Positions 46,744 to 53,746 of a stretch of 64,000 bases of DNA are shown one piece after another. Source of the DNA: Brevibacillus sp. DP1.3A (lineage in GTDB: Bacteria > Bacillota > Bacilli > Brevibacillales > Brevibacillaceae). The position numbers and the translations under genes are program-made. The notes beneath the pieces were generated by a model, which had not been told where the DNA came from, searched no databases, and saw only the letters and a list, made by a program, of their open reading frames with translations. The stretch's first letter is position 1; each line of letters begins with the position of its first letter. The stretch spans positions 4,738,001 through 4,802,000 of the forward strand of contig NZ_CP085876.1 of NCBI RefSeq assembly GCF_013284245.2, given 5' to 3'.

Positions 46744-47668
46744 CAAGCTGGACGATTATAAACAAGCCTATCACGATATTGAAATTCCCGAAGAGTTGGC
46801 GGCAGTCACCGAGCAAGCCATCGAACGTGGGAAGCTGCATCGAAAACGTGCGAAAGCAAGAACGCGTTGGATGAAGCACGCTGGCGTAAGCGCAGCGGCA
46901 GTCTTTGTTCTTTTTACAGTTAGCGTGAATACGATGCCCGCTTTTGCAAGCGCTTTGGAAAACGTACCCGGTCTGGGGCAGCTGGTGAAAATATTGCAAT
47001 TCAATAAAGGCAGTGCAGGCGGCGGTACTCCTCAGGATGCCGTAGATGTTAGCTTCATTACGGTACAGAAGCAAGGAGATCAGGAAAACATCATCTTGAA
47101 CTTTACCCAGGATAATGAGGTACAGCAGAACGCCAGCTCCTTCCACGTGAGTTTTACTGAATATCCGAATACGATGACCTTTGCTGTTGGTGGTGCGAGA
47201 AGATTTTCGGCTGTCAAAGATTTCGAGATATTGAAGCAAAGTCCGTATATCGAAGATGCCTATGAGATCATTTCATTGGACGATTCTCTCGTGCGGTTTA
47301 ATGTGACTTTTAAGGAAGCGATAGCTTATGAAGTGAAAGAGTATAAGGAACCGGCACAGGTTGTGATTACGATTTCGCGAAAAGAAGTGTCGCCAGAAAA
47401 GCAGCAGCCTGTGTACTCGGTGCGCACTGCTTCCGTGCCGTATGGAGAGACGCTCGGGGCTATGGAGGAATCTCTGTTGGTCGCGGACAGTATGCGGGTT
47501 TTGAAGGACAAGCAAGGTGGATACTTTGTCGAGGCCGGGTATTATCAGACGGAAGCTGAGGCTCAGGAAAAAATGAAGCAGTTGAAGGATGAGTTTGGGG
47601 TTGTAGAGCCCTTGTTTGTGGAAAAGAGAGAGTATTTCGAGGTGCCTGGGGGGATTGTGGCGAGGTAG
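46736..47668 (+). CDS. Membrane anti-sigma factor, DUF4179-like, with SPOR-like C-terminus
   Basis: A 310-residue partner of the preceding sigma factor, overlapping it by 8 bases; TTG 46736 has GGGGAG ten bases upstream. The cytosolic N-terminus (residues 1-45) has IEIPEELAAVTEQAIERGK, as in RsiV-type anti-sigmas. One membrane segment, VSAAAVFVLFTVSVNTMPAF, follows, then the DUF4179-type PAFASALENVPGLGQLVK. The far C-terminus, GGYFVEAGYYQTEAEAQEKM and following residues, resembles a SPOR peptidoglycan-binding domain. Confidence 0.8.
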   Translation: MDNKLDDYKQAYHDIEIPEELAAVTEQAIERGKLHRKRAKARTRWMKHAGVSAAAVFVLFTVSVNTMPAFASALENVPGLGQLVKILQFNKGSAGGGTPQDAVDVSFITVQKQGDQENIILNFTQDNEVQQNASSFHVSFTEYPNTMTFAVGGARRFSAVKDFEILKQSPYIEDAYEIISLDDSLVRFNVTFKEAIAYEVKEYKEPAQVVITISRKEVSPEKQQPVYSVRTASVPYGETLGAMEESLLVADSMRVLKDKQGGYFVEAGYYQTEAEAQEKMKQLKDEFGVVEPLFVEKREYFEVPGGIVAR

Positions 47669-47821
47669 GGTTCCCCTCCCCCTTCTCCCTTATCAATCGT
47701 CAGATTATTCTGGGAGGATTGAAAAGCTGTGAACACCATAGGAAAGTTCCTAGCGACTCTATATAATAAGCTCTCAAGAGCGCTCTTTTCTGTTTTTTAG
47801 TTTGAATCGGGAGGTTTCATG

Positions 47822-48268
47822 ATGAATACCAAAACTGTTGTTTATGAAGCCAGCTATTGTGATCAATTGGTAGATATTTGGTATCGTGCTGTTTGCCGTA
47901 CTCACCATTTTTTGACGAAAGAAGATATTGAGTTTTATAAAAACATGGTAAAAAATGAAGCTCTATCTGCTGTTGAAGTATGGATGGAACTAAACGAAAA
48001 GAAAGAACCCGTAGGCTTTATTGGACTTGATGGAACAAAAATCGAAATGCTATTCGTTGATCCAGAATACCACGGAAAAGGGATTGGCAGCAGATTACTC
48101 GAACATGCGGAACGCAAGTATGGCCCTCATTTGAAAGTAGATGTCAACGAACAAAACGAAGGGGCCCACGCTTTCTACAAACGGTATGGGTTTGTGCAAA
48201 CAGGAAGATCTGAACTGGATGGTTCGGGAAGGCCGTTTCCTTTGCTTCATTTAGATTTACAACGTTAA
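47822..48268 (+). CDS. GNAT-family N-acetyltransferase
   Basis: A 148-residue acetyltransferase. The acetyl-CoA pyrophosphate loop is EYHGKGIGSRLLEHA; the preceding strand is EMLFVDP and the C-terminal region is NEGAHAFYKRYGFVQTGR. Resembles YjaB-type members; substrate unknown. Two adjacent ATGs (47819, 47822) follow GGGAGG; the second has the better spacing. Confidence 0.9.
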   Translation: MNTKTVVYEASYCDQLVDIWYRAVCRTHHFLTKEDIEFYKNMVKNEALSAVEVWMELNEKKEPVGFIGLDGTKIEMLFVDPEYHGKGIGSRLLEHAERKYGPHLKVDVNEQNEGAHAFYKRYGFVQTGRSELDGSGRPFPLLHLDLQR

Positions 48269-48281
48269 TTCTTGGTTTTTC

Positions 48282-48334
48282 AAAAAACAAGACTGTCTCC
48301 TGTAGTAGAATTCTCTACTTGCGAGACAGTCTTG
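48282..48334 (-). terminator. Terminator of the exporter cassette
   Basis: A 12-bp perfect stem, CAAGACTGTCTC with GAGACAGTCTTG, with an inner GTAGA/TCTAC pairing. The T-run (TTTTTTG) is on the minus-strand side only. Confidence 0.88.
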
Positions 48335-48375
48335 CTCAAATGTTTAGACTGACATCGAAAGCGCTTTCCGAAATT

Positions 48376-48543
48376 TCAAGAAGTTATATTTTTATCGCTT
48401 CTTCTACTATTCTCTTCTGCTGCTTCCATTTTGTTAATGAACGTCCCGAGTACCTTTAATACTTGAAACAGGACAACCAAAATCGCGATAACCGTCACCC
48501 ATAATACCCCGAACCCAATCATCCAGCCTGTAGACATGTTCAT
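48376..48543 (-). CDS. Small membrane protein at the end of the exporter cassette
   Basis: A 55-residue product with one hydrophobic helix (GWMIGFGVLWVTVIAILVV, about residues 6-24) and a charged C-terminal tail (INKMEAAEENSRRSDK). Its ATG overlaps the stop of the MauE-like gene as ATGA, indicating translational coupling. A second ATG two codons later is also possible. No family recognised; the context suggests an immunity or accessory peptide of the exporter cassette. Confidence 0.65.
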   Translation of the reverse strand: MNMSTGWMIGFGVLWVTVIAILVVLFQVLKVLGTFINKMEAAEENSRRSDKNITS

Positions 48544-49100
48544 CCCTGCCTTTTTCGCAAAATATGTTTGAACGTACTGATTTCTCCACTAATAGCCATG
48601 AGAAGAGAGATGCACACACTCGAAAAGAAGATAGCCATAACTCCGTTGGTAATTTCGAAACTGCCGGACACTAAATAATGGTCAACACTCGCCCAGCCCC
48701 CGCTCCATTGCCCCACATAGACGGCTAGACTGATGAATACGAGGTTACGCAAAACAAGCTTCCACGATAAAAAATGGTTTCCCGCCATTCCGCCGCATCC
48801 GCATGAAATCTTCTCTCTACCTTTTGCTAGATTGATACTGATCGCAAGTGTGTACGCCCCTAGTAACAAAATCGCCAGGGACAGTCCCAACGTTGTAAAA
48901 AAACCAAGCAGCAAGGAAATCACTACGGCGGCTTGCAACCCCAGATCAAGATACGTAAAGCTTTTTGACCACGAATAAGGTATGATCTGATAGGCTCGCA
49001 CAATGGACAAATGCGTGCTAATATCGCTTATTTTCGAGACAAACGTGCTGAGAAATAAAAAGGCGAGAATCAGCCGAAACAGCAAACCAAGCTCCTCCAT
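48540..49100 (-). CDS. MauE/DoxX-like membrane protein
   Basis: A 186-residue protein with about five hydrophobic segments. The first helix (FRLILAFLFLSTFVSKISD) and the cytosolic-loop cysteine motif KISCGCGGM followed by SWKLVLRNL match the MauE/DoxX redox-partner family. MauE-type proteins pass reducing or oxidising equivalents to extracytoplasmic thioredoxin-like proteins, which fits the TlpA-like gene two positions upstream. Behind AAGGAGGGG, 15 bases after the ABC exporter gene. Confidence 0.8.
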   Translation of the reverse strand: MEELGLLFRLILAFLFLSTFVSKISDISTHLSIVRAYQIIPYSWSKSFTYLDLGLQAAVVISLLLGFFTTLGLSLAILLLGAYTLAISINLAKGREKISCGCGGMAGNHFLSWKLVLRNLVFISLAVYVGQWSGGWASVDHYLVSGSFEITNGVMAIFFSSVCISLLMAISGEISTFKHILRKRQG

Positions 49101-49115
49101 AACACCCCTCCTTCG

Positions 49116-50900
49116 TTACGCAAACCATTTCGCCTGCATGCGGTACATGCGCGAATATTCTCCGTTTGCATCCATTAGCTCATCATGATGCCCTACTTCG
49201 ATCAGCTGACCTTGCTTCATGACAAAAATCCGATCCGCCATTCGTGCTGCAGCCATCCGATGGGAAATAAAAATCGCCGTCTTGTTCTGTGTGAGGGCAT
49301 CAAACTGCTGAAATACTTCCAGCTCTGCTTGCGGATCAAGTGCCGCCGTAGGCTCGTCCAGAATAAAAATCTCTCCTCTTCTGTATATAGCCCGCGCCAA
49401 CGCGACCTTCTGCCACTGTCCGCCTGACAGGTCTTCGCCATCCTGTAGCGTTCGACCCAATATCGTATCGTATCCACTGGGGAGTTTGCGAATAAAGGTA
49501 TCTGCACCGGTTTCAACCGCTACTTGCCTCATCTGGGCGGGATTGACTTCCTGCGTCACTCTCCCAATGGTGATGTTCTCTCCAGCAGTGAAATTGTACC
49601 GAATGAAGTCTTGGAAAATGACCGTGATATGTCGTTGCAGGTCGGAAATATCGAGCTCATGAATCGACTGATTGTCGAACAGAATATTCCCCGAATGGAT
49701 CGGATAAAGCCCCATCAAGCATTTGACGAGCGTCGTTTTCCCAGAGCCATTATCGCCGACAATCGCAATACGCTCCCCAGGCTTGATCGTAAAGGAAACT
49801 TCATTGATCACATTGCGCTCCATTTTGGGATAGCAAAACGAAACCCGATCAAACGTAATACCAGATTGCAGCTTGGTGGGAAACTCAGCTTTGCCAGCGA
49901 GCTTCGGAATCGTTTTATCCTCATATTCCAGAAAGTCAAACAGATCAGCGATGTACAAGCATCTGTTGACGATATGTGCGAGGTTAAAGGTCATGAGCGA
50001 AAGTAGCTGCTGTGTATTCTGTACCGCTTGTGCAATCGCTACAAAATCCCCTACCTTCAGGGCGCTCGCACGAAGCAGCGATACGACCAGTCCCAAGCAG
50101 CCAATATACATTGAGGAGGTAAAAATCCCTGAGAGAATCAGTGCTTTTTCCCTGCGGTGGAGCAGACGAAGTACCTCTTTCATATTTTTCAAATACAGGC
50201 GAGACCATCTACCTAGCAAAAAGTCCTTGAGCTGAAACAGTCGGACTTCTTTGGAGCTGTCGCGCTCATTCAGGATCGAGCTGATGTAGGAGGCTTCTCG
50301 AATTTCCGGCGTCTGTAGCCTTGCGAGATAGTATTCCGACATACCAAATTTGATTTGGACAATTAACAGCGGAATCACAGCCAGCAAGCTCATCACAGCT
50401 AATCCCCAGTGAATGCTAAGCAAAAACACCGCATACGAAATCAGAGTAATCAGATTTTTACCAAGATCCAATACCCTTCCCACAGGGTCCAGAAAGCGTT
50501 CCCCCATTGCCTCTGCCCGAATGCGGTGATGATGATTGTAAAATTCCGGATCATCGAAATAAGAGAGCGGAACAGATGCTGCTTTCTTTGCTACCATATG
50601 CTCCAAGTGATATTCCAGTCGTTGCTCCGTATGGGCATCGAGAATACGCAAGACCGTTTCCAACGCATTCGTCACCAGCGTCACGCAAAACAATCCCGCA
50701 AGCAGCCAAAGCAATGGCTGGTAATCATCTGTCTGATCCAGCGCAATGGCTGTAACCTCGTTCACCATTTCTTTCATGATCCAGATTGATGCCAACGGGG
50801 AAAATGCCAGGATGATTCTAAGAGCGATGGAACAAATGAGCCATAGCTTGCCATGTGCCCAAATCAATCGAACTGTTTTTGCAAAATAGGAGCGAGTCAT
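49116..50900 (-). CDS. ABC exporter with fused membrane and ATPase domains
   Basis: A 594-residue half-transporter: an N-terminal six-helix domain (residues 1-300) and a nucleotide-binding domain with Walker A GDNGSGKTTLVK, signature LSGGQWQKVALARA and Walker B IFILDEPTAALD. There is no N-terminal C39 peptidase, so it does not cleave a double-glycine leader itself. The start overlaps the thioredoxin-like gene by 4 bases. By context it exports a peptide. Confidence 0.9.
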   Translation of the reverse strand: MTRSYFAKTVRLIWAHGKLWLICSIALRIILAFSPLASIWIMKEMVNEVTAIALDQTDDYQPLLWLLAGLFCVTLVTNALETVLRILDAHTEQRLEYHLEHMVAKKAASVPLSYFDDPEFYNHHHRIRAEAMGERFLDPVGRVLDLGKNLITLISYAVFLLSIHWGLAVMSLLAVIPLLIVQIKFGMSEYYLARLQTPEIREASYISSILNERDSSKEVRLFQLKDFLLGRWSRLYLKNMKEVLRLLHRREKALILSGIFTSSMYIGCLGLVVSLLRASALKVGDFVAIAQAVQNTQQLLSLMTFNLAHIVNRCLYIADLFDFLEYEDKTIPKLAGKAEFPTKLQSGITFDRVSFCYPKMERNVINEVSFTIKPGERIAIVGDNGSGKTTLVKCLMGLYPIHSGNILFDNQSIHELDISDLQRHITVIFQDFIRYNFTAGENITIGRVTQEVNPAQMRQVAVETGADTFIRKLPSGYDTILGRTLQDGEDLSGGQWQKVALARAIYRRGEIFILDEPTAALDPQAELEVFQQFDALTQNKTAIFISHRMAAARMADRIFVMKQGQLIEVGHHDELMDANGEYSRMYRMQAKWFA

Positions 50901-51430
50901 GCTGGTTCACCTGCTAGCGCCAGGAGCTTCTTTTTGGTTTCCACGGCGGTTATTGGTTTGGCACGAATGACGTCCTGTTCATCGATTACGAAAATGCTGG
51001 GGAAATGATTGATCTTGTATGCTTCCAGCATGGGTTCGTTGCCAATTAGTACAGGGATTCCGGATATGTTGTTTTCTCGCAGCCATTGGGAAGTGGATAT
51101 GTACTCGGATTCTGTTGAGATAATAACGGATGCATCTGTGAGTACCTCTCCCTCTGACAATAGTTCGTGCACATGATTGGCACAGTGCCCGCAGCCTGTA
51201 TGGGTGAAGTTTACGATTAGTGGACGGGGCAGATGGTTTAGTTGTTGCTCTTGACCGTTTAGTGTTAGGAACGGTAGTGATTGTAGTTTGGTGCCGATTG
51301 CTGGTCCGGTTTCCGGGATGAAAGGGTGGAAGTGATGGACCTGCTTCTGGGTTTGTTTTAGTAGGGTGAGAAGTTTTGCCAGTATGACGGCAAAGATAAG
51401 TAGAAAGATCAGATTTATGGCTATGAGCAA
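50897..51430 (-). CDS. Membrane-anchored thioredoxin-like (MauD/TlpA-type) protein
   Basis: A 177-residue protein with an N-terminal membrane anchor (LIAINLIFLLIFAVILAKLL). The extracytoplasmic thioredoxin-like domain has the CxxC site NFTHTGCGHCANHV near residue 80 and the cis-proline region HFPSIFVIDE. It may oxidise or isomerise disulfides in a secreted peptide. It starts at TTG behind AAAGGAG and is the first intact gene of the exporter cassette. Confidence 0.82.
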   Translation of the reverse strand: MLIAINLIFLLIFAVILAKLLTLLKQTQKQVHHFHPFIPETGPAIGTKLQSLPFLTLNGQEQQLNHLPRPLIVNFTHTGCGHCANHVHELLSEGEVLTDASVIISTESEYISTSQWLRENNISGIPVLIGNEPMLEAYKINHFPSIFVIDEQDVIRAKPITAVETKKKLLALAGEPA

Positions 51431-51460
51431 ATCTATCGGTCTCCTTTCGTGCGACTCGAG

Positions 51461-51466
51461 ATTATA
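51461..51466 (-). promoter_or_regulatory. Possible -10 of the exporter cassette
   Basis: Minus strand TATAAT, 31 bases upstream of the thioredoxin-like start; no clear -35. Confidence 0.35.
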
Positions 51467-51623
51467 CGAGAGGCGTGACTTATTTTTACAGAGAAAATAC
51501 CATAATATTCTAGTTTTGTCATTGTTTTATGTTTCGGATAAGTTTGTTGGTAGAAAGAATTTTGGTGGGTTGGAAGGTGACTAGTTGTTAATTCGTACTC
51601 ATCTGTACAAATAAAACAAGATA

Positions 51624-51672
51624 AAAGAAACAGCTCCAGTCGCTACTATAGGCGTCTAATGGAGCTGTTATC
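51624..51672 (-). terminator. Terminator/attenuator after the peptide relic
   Basis: Minus strand AACAGCTCC, a loop with inner GC pairs, GGAGCTGTT, then TCTTTTATC. It stands between the peptide frame and the exporter cassette, the place where precursor operons often carry an attenuator. Confidence 0.85.
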
Positions 51673-51713
51673 GTTTACTTGAGTGTAAAATTCGCCAAAT
51701 TTGGAACAGTTGT

Positions 51714-51866
51714 TTACTTACAATATCCATTACAGATATCGGTTGGCCGATTGTTATTCATGTCATCCCCAGCATACCCAAGAAAGGACTAGATCACTCC
51801 TTCGTGGAATTTCTGAATCATTTCAGCAAAAAATTTAATCTATTTCTTAATCTGCTCTTTTGACAT
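51714..51866 (-). pseudogene. Bacteriocin-like small precursor frame with two in-frame TAG codons
   Basis: Read from ATG 51866 the frame gives MSKEQIKK, TAG, IKFFAEMIQKFHEGVI, TAG, SFLGYAGDD, then MNNNRPTDICNGYCK and TAA. The residues look like a continuous small amphipathic leader followed by a CNGYC two-cysteine C-terminus. The stops (51842-51840 and 51791-51789) are both amber, one point change away from Trp or Gln codons. It lies upstream of the thioredoxin-like, ABC and MauE genes and is followed by its own terminator. Most simply a decayed precursor gene. The internal ATG (MNNNRPTDIC) has GGGG seven bases before it and could still start translation. Confidence 0.5.
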
Positions 51867-51923
51867 CAAAAAATCTACCAATCTCTCTAAGTTTAATTTT
51901 ATTTTAGAGATTGAGAGTTTACA

Positions 51924-51952
51924 CAAAAATCTTGACAGCTCTAGTAAGAGCT
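51924..51952 (-). terminator. Weak terminator after the orphan immunity gene
   Basis: Minus strand AGCTCT, loop TACT, AGAGCT overlapping the stop codon; the run TTTTT comes eight bases later. Confidence 0.4.
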
Positions 51953-52460
51953 ACTCATTTGGTGAATAATGTACCCCTTCTACATTTATACCTCCAAATA
52001 GTTGTTTAATCTTTGGAAATACATATTTTTGAAAATGCTGAGATCGTTTTTCAGTGAAACATAGTGTAAAACTAGCATCCTCTTCTATTTTCCGTATCAT
52101 GTACGTATATTCTTGAAACGTTTTTTTCTTATCTAGGACTACACACAGAAATAATTGATTTATTTTTATTGCGTCTATCACTTCTATTGTTCCAACAGGC
52201 GCATACCAATTAATAGAAGGAACACCTTTTTGAGGAGGTTCCCAAGGAAACACCCACTCATTATTAATAAACATAGTCCTATCTTCAATTAATTTTCGGT
52301 GACTGACCGTATCTATTGAGTTAATATCTTCTGAAAATGCAAATAAAAGCATCTCGTCATTATCTATGAAGCATTCAAGAAAATTAACGATATCTTTTAT
52401 ACTTCCGATTTCTTCAAAATTCTCTATCACTCCATATGGTGCTTGTAAAACTAGTTTCAT
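51951..52460 (-). CDS. Putative immunity protein for the orphan Rhs tip
   Basis: A 169-residue acidic cytosolic protein with no signal peptide or membrane segment; no family recognised. It starts at ATG 52460 behind AGAGGAG, 16 bases after the orphan toxin-tip stop. That is the usual place for the cognate immunity gene, and the assignment rests on position alone. The region is noticeably A/T-rich relative to the housekeeping genes, as is common for exchanged toxin-immunity cassettes. Confidence 0.6.
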   Translation of the reverse strand: MKLVLQAPYGVIENFEEIGSIKDIVNFLECFIDNDEMLLFAFSEDINSIDTVSHRKLIEDRTMFINNEWVFPWEPPQKGVPSINWYAPVGTIEVIDAIKINQLFLCVVLDKKKTFQEYTYMIRKIEEDASFTLCFTEKRSQHFQKYVFPKIKQLFGGINVEGVHYSPNE

Positions 52461-52476
52461 AACAATTCTCCTCTTT

Positions 52477-53211
52477 TTAATCAAAGTACTCATGGATACT
52501 ACTTAGTTCTCCGTCACTATCTAACCTGTGTAGATGTTCTGGAAAAAACTTTCCGGTAGGTGGTCTACCTGGTCTATTATAATTATACTCAGGTTGAAAT
52601 GAATGAATTTCTCCAATTAACTTCTTATTTTTATCATAAACAGGTGTTTTAATAATATCCGTCAAATCTTCTTTTCTTACTGTTCCTAGAGTGTATTTAT
52701 TTGTTCTTATGAAGCTATCCTTATTTCCGATGTTGACCCAGCCCATCCTATTAGATACATCCACAAACTTCATTCCAAAAAACTGTAAGTCTACTTTGAA
52801 CGTATTTTGAGGGACAGGGGGACCATGGACCTTCACATTTTGCTGATTGACTACTTTCGGGATTTTCACTTGTTTAGCCGTATTGGTTGCTACAATAGTT
52901 CCACCCTTGTCTGGGGCGAGAATTAATTTCCATACCATTGCCTGTGCAATTGCTCTTTGCTCAGCAGATATGTTCGGATCCACTGAAAAGATTAATGCCT
53001 CAGGTAATGTTAAATCATTAGCGGTTTTATAAACCGTTCCATTTCCTGGCGCCCAATCTGCATGAATTTGCTGGACATTACCAGTAGGATCAACATATTT
53101 TAGCGGATTATTACTTACATACGTATACCGATTCAAGCTCAACGGATTATCCACTTGCCCCTTATACGTATCCTCCGTGATAAAGCATACAAAGGGATAT
53201 AGTTTAGCCAT
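52477..53211 (-). CDS. Orphan Rhs toxin C-terminal tip
   Basis: A 244-residue frame. Residues 11-45 repeat the end of the Rhs core (ITEDTYKGQVDNPLSLNRYT, then PLKYVDPTG), but all upstream YD repeats are missing. After DPTG comes a new tip (about 200 residues) containing VDLQFF, a motif often seen ahead of toxin domains in Bacillota, and ending FPEHLHRLDSDGELSSIHEY. No toxin family recognised. Its apparent start (MAKLYPFVC) lies against the T-tract of a terminator, so it may be a silent cassette available for recombination. Confidence 0.7.
   Translation of the reverse strand: MAKLYPFVCFITEDTYKGQVDNPLSLNRYTYVSNNPLKYVDPTGNVQQIHADWAPGNGTVYKTANDLTLPEALIFSVDPNISAEQRAIAQAMVWKLILAPDKGGTIVATNTAKQVKIPKVVNQQNVKVHGPPVPQNTFKVDLQFFGMKFVDVSNRMGWVNIGNKDSFIRTNKYTLGTVRKEDLTDIIKTPVYDKNKKLIGEIHSFQPEYNYNRPGRPPTGKFFPEHLHRLDSDGELSSIHEYFD
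53144..53177. repeat. 34-bp direct repeat, copy in the orphan tip
   Basis: Identical over 34 bases to 54471-54504 in the main Rhs gene. It encodes the TYKGQVDNP part of the core end and gives the homology needed for tip replacement by recombination. Confidence 0.9.
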
Positions 53212-53212
53212 G

Positions 53213-53256
53213 CAAAAAGCCTATTCCTCCTCATCATATAAGTTGGAATAAGCCTT
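53213..53256 (-). terminator. Terminator between the Rhs-immunity unit and the orphan tip
   Basis: Minus strand AGGCTTATTCC pairs with GGAATAGGCTT over 11 bp (two wobbles), followed by TTTTTGC. The T-tract ends two bases before the orphan tip ATG. Confidence 0.75.
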
Positions 53257-53297
53257 TGAAAGTTTGGTTTGTTGGTTGTATTTAAAATCTTACTGTT

Positions 53298-53334
53298 AAG
53301 GTTATAAGTTAGTTCAAATATTAACTTATACCTT
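53298..53334. repeat. Inverted repeat downstream of the immunity gene
   Basis: AAGGTTATAAGTTA and TAACTTATACCTT form a 13-bp stem with one bulged base and a 10-base loop. No T-tract follows on either strand; role unclear. Confidence 0.55.
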
Positions 53335-53385
53335 ATTTCTGATCACGTATTTCACCATGATCAGCCACTCTTCCTTTTTTATCCT

Positions 53386-53733
53386 TTAAAAATTTTGTCC
53401 TAACATTATTTTGATTTCATCAGCTAGTTCAAGTATGTTCTTCCATTCAGATGAATTTCTAACCGCATTAACGTTCCAATTATTACCTTGTTGTATTGTT
53501 TGAACCCAATTTCTTAAAATAGTGCTTTTTTGCATGATTTCATCACTGATAAGTCCAGCATCGTTAAGCTTTTGTAAGTTATCAGCGTGTAAAAACGAAA
53601 TAACCCCAGTATCAAATTCTTCAAAAATGTTATACTCAATTACTTCATCATTCTCAAATAGTAAATATACCCCACACTTACCGATAGTATCTACAAATAG
53701 TTCCATAAGTTTTTCTATAGATATTTGCTCCAC
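53386..53733 (-). CDS. Putative immunity protein for the Rhs toxin
   Basis: A 115-residue cytosolic protein (MEQISIEKLMELFVDTIGK), acidic, with no recognised family. It starts at GTG behind AAGGGGG, 13 bases after the Rhs stop. Position indicates the cognate antitoxin protecting the producer from the tip of the 1820-residue Rhs protein; inference from context only. Confidence 0.65.
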   Translation of the reverse strand: MEQISIEKLMELFVDTIGKCGVYLLFENDEVIEYNIFEEFDTGVISFLHADNLQKLNDAGLISDEIMQKSTILRNWVQTIQQGNNWNVNAVRNSSEWKNILELADEIKIMLGQNF

Positions 53734-53746
53734 AAGAAAATCCCCC

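Noticed and set aside
47761..47800. Promoter or terminator before the GNAT gene (TATAAT at 47762, AAGAGCGCTCTT palindrome)
   Set aside because: No -35 at normal spacing, and the palindrome has no usable loop; both calls too weak to list.
51433..51522. 29-residue minus-strand frame MTKLEYYGIFSVKISH and on, before the thioredoxin-like gene
   Set aside because: No ribosome site, overlaps the likely -10 and the next gene's ribosome site, and shows no leader/core pattern.
51714..51866. Genetic-code change (TAG as sense, e.g. pyrrolysine)
   Set aside because: Nothing else in the window supports it, and no pyl genes are seen; decay or suppression is simpler.
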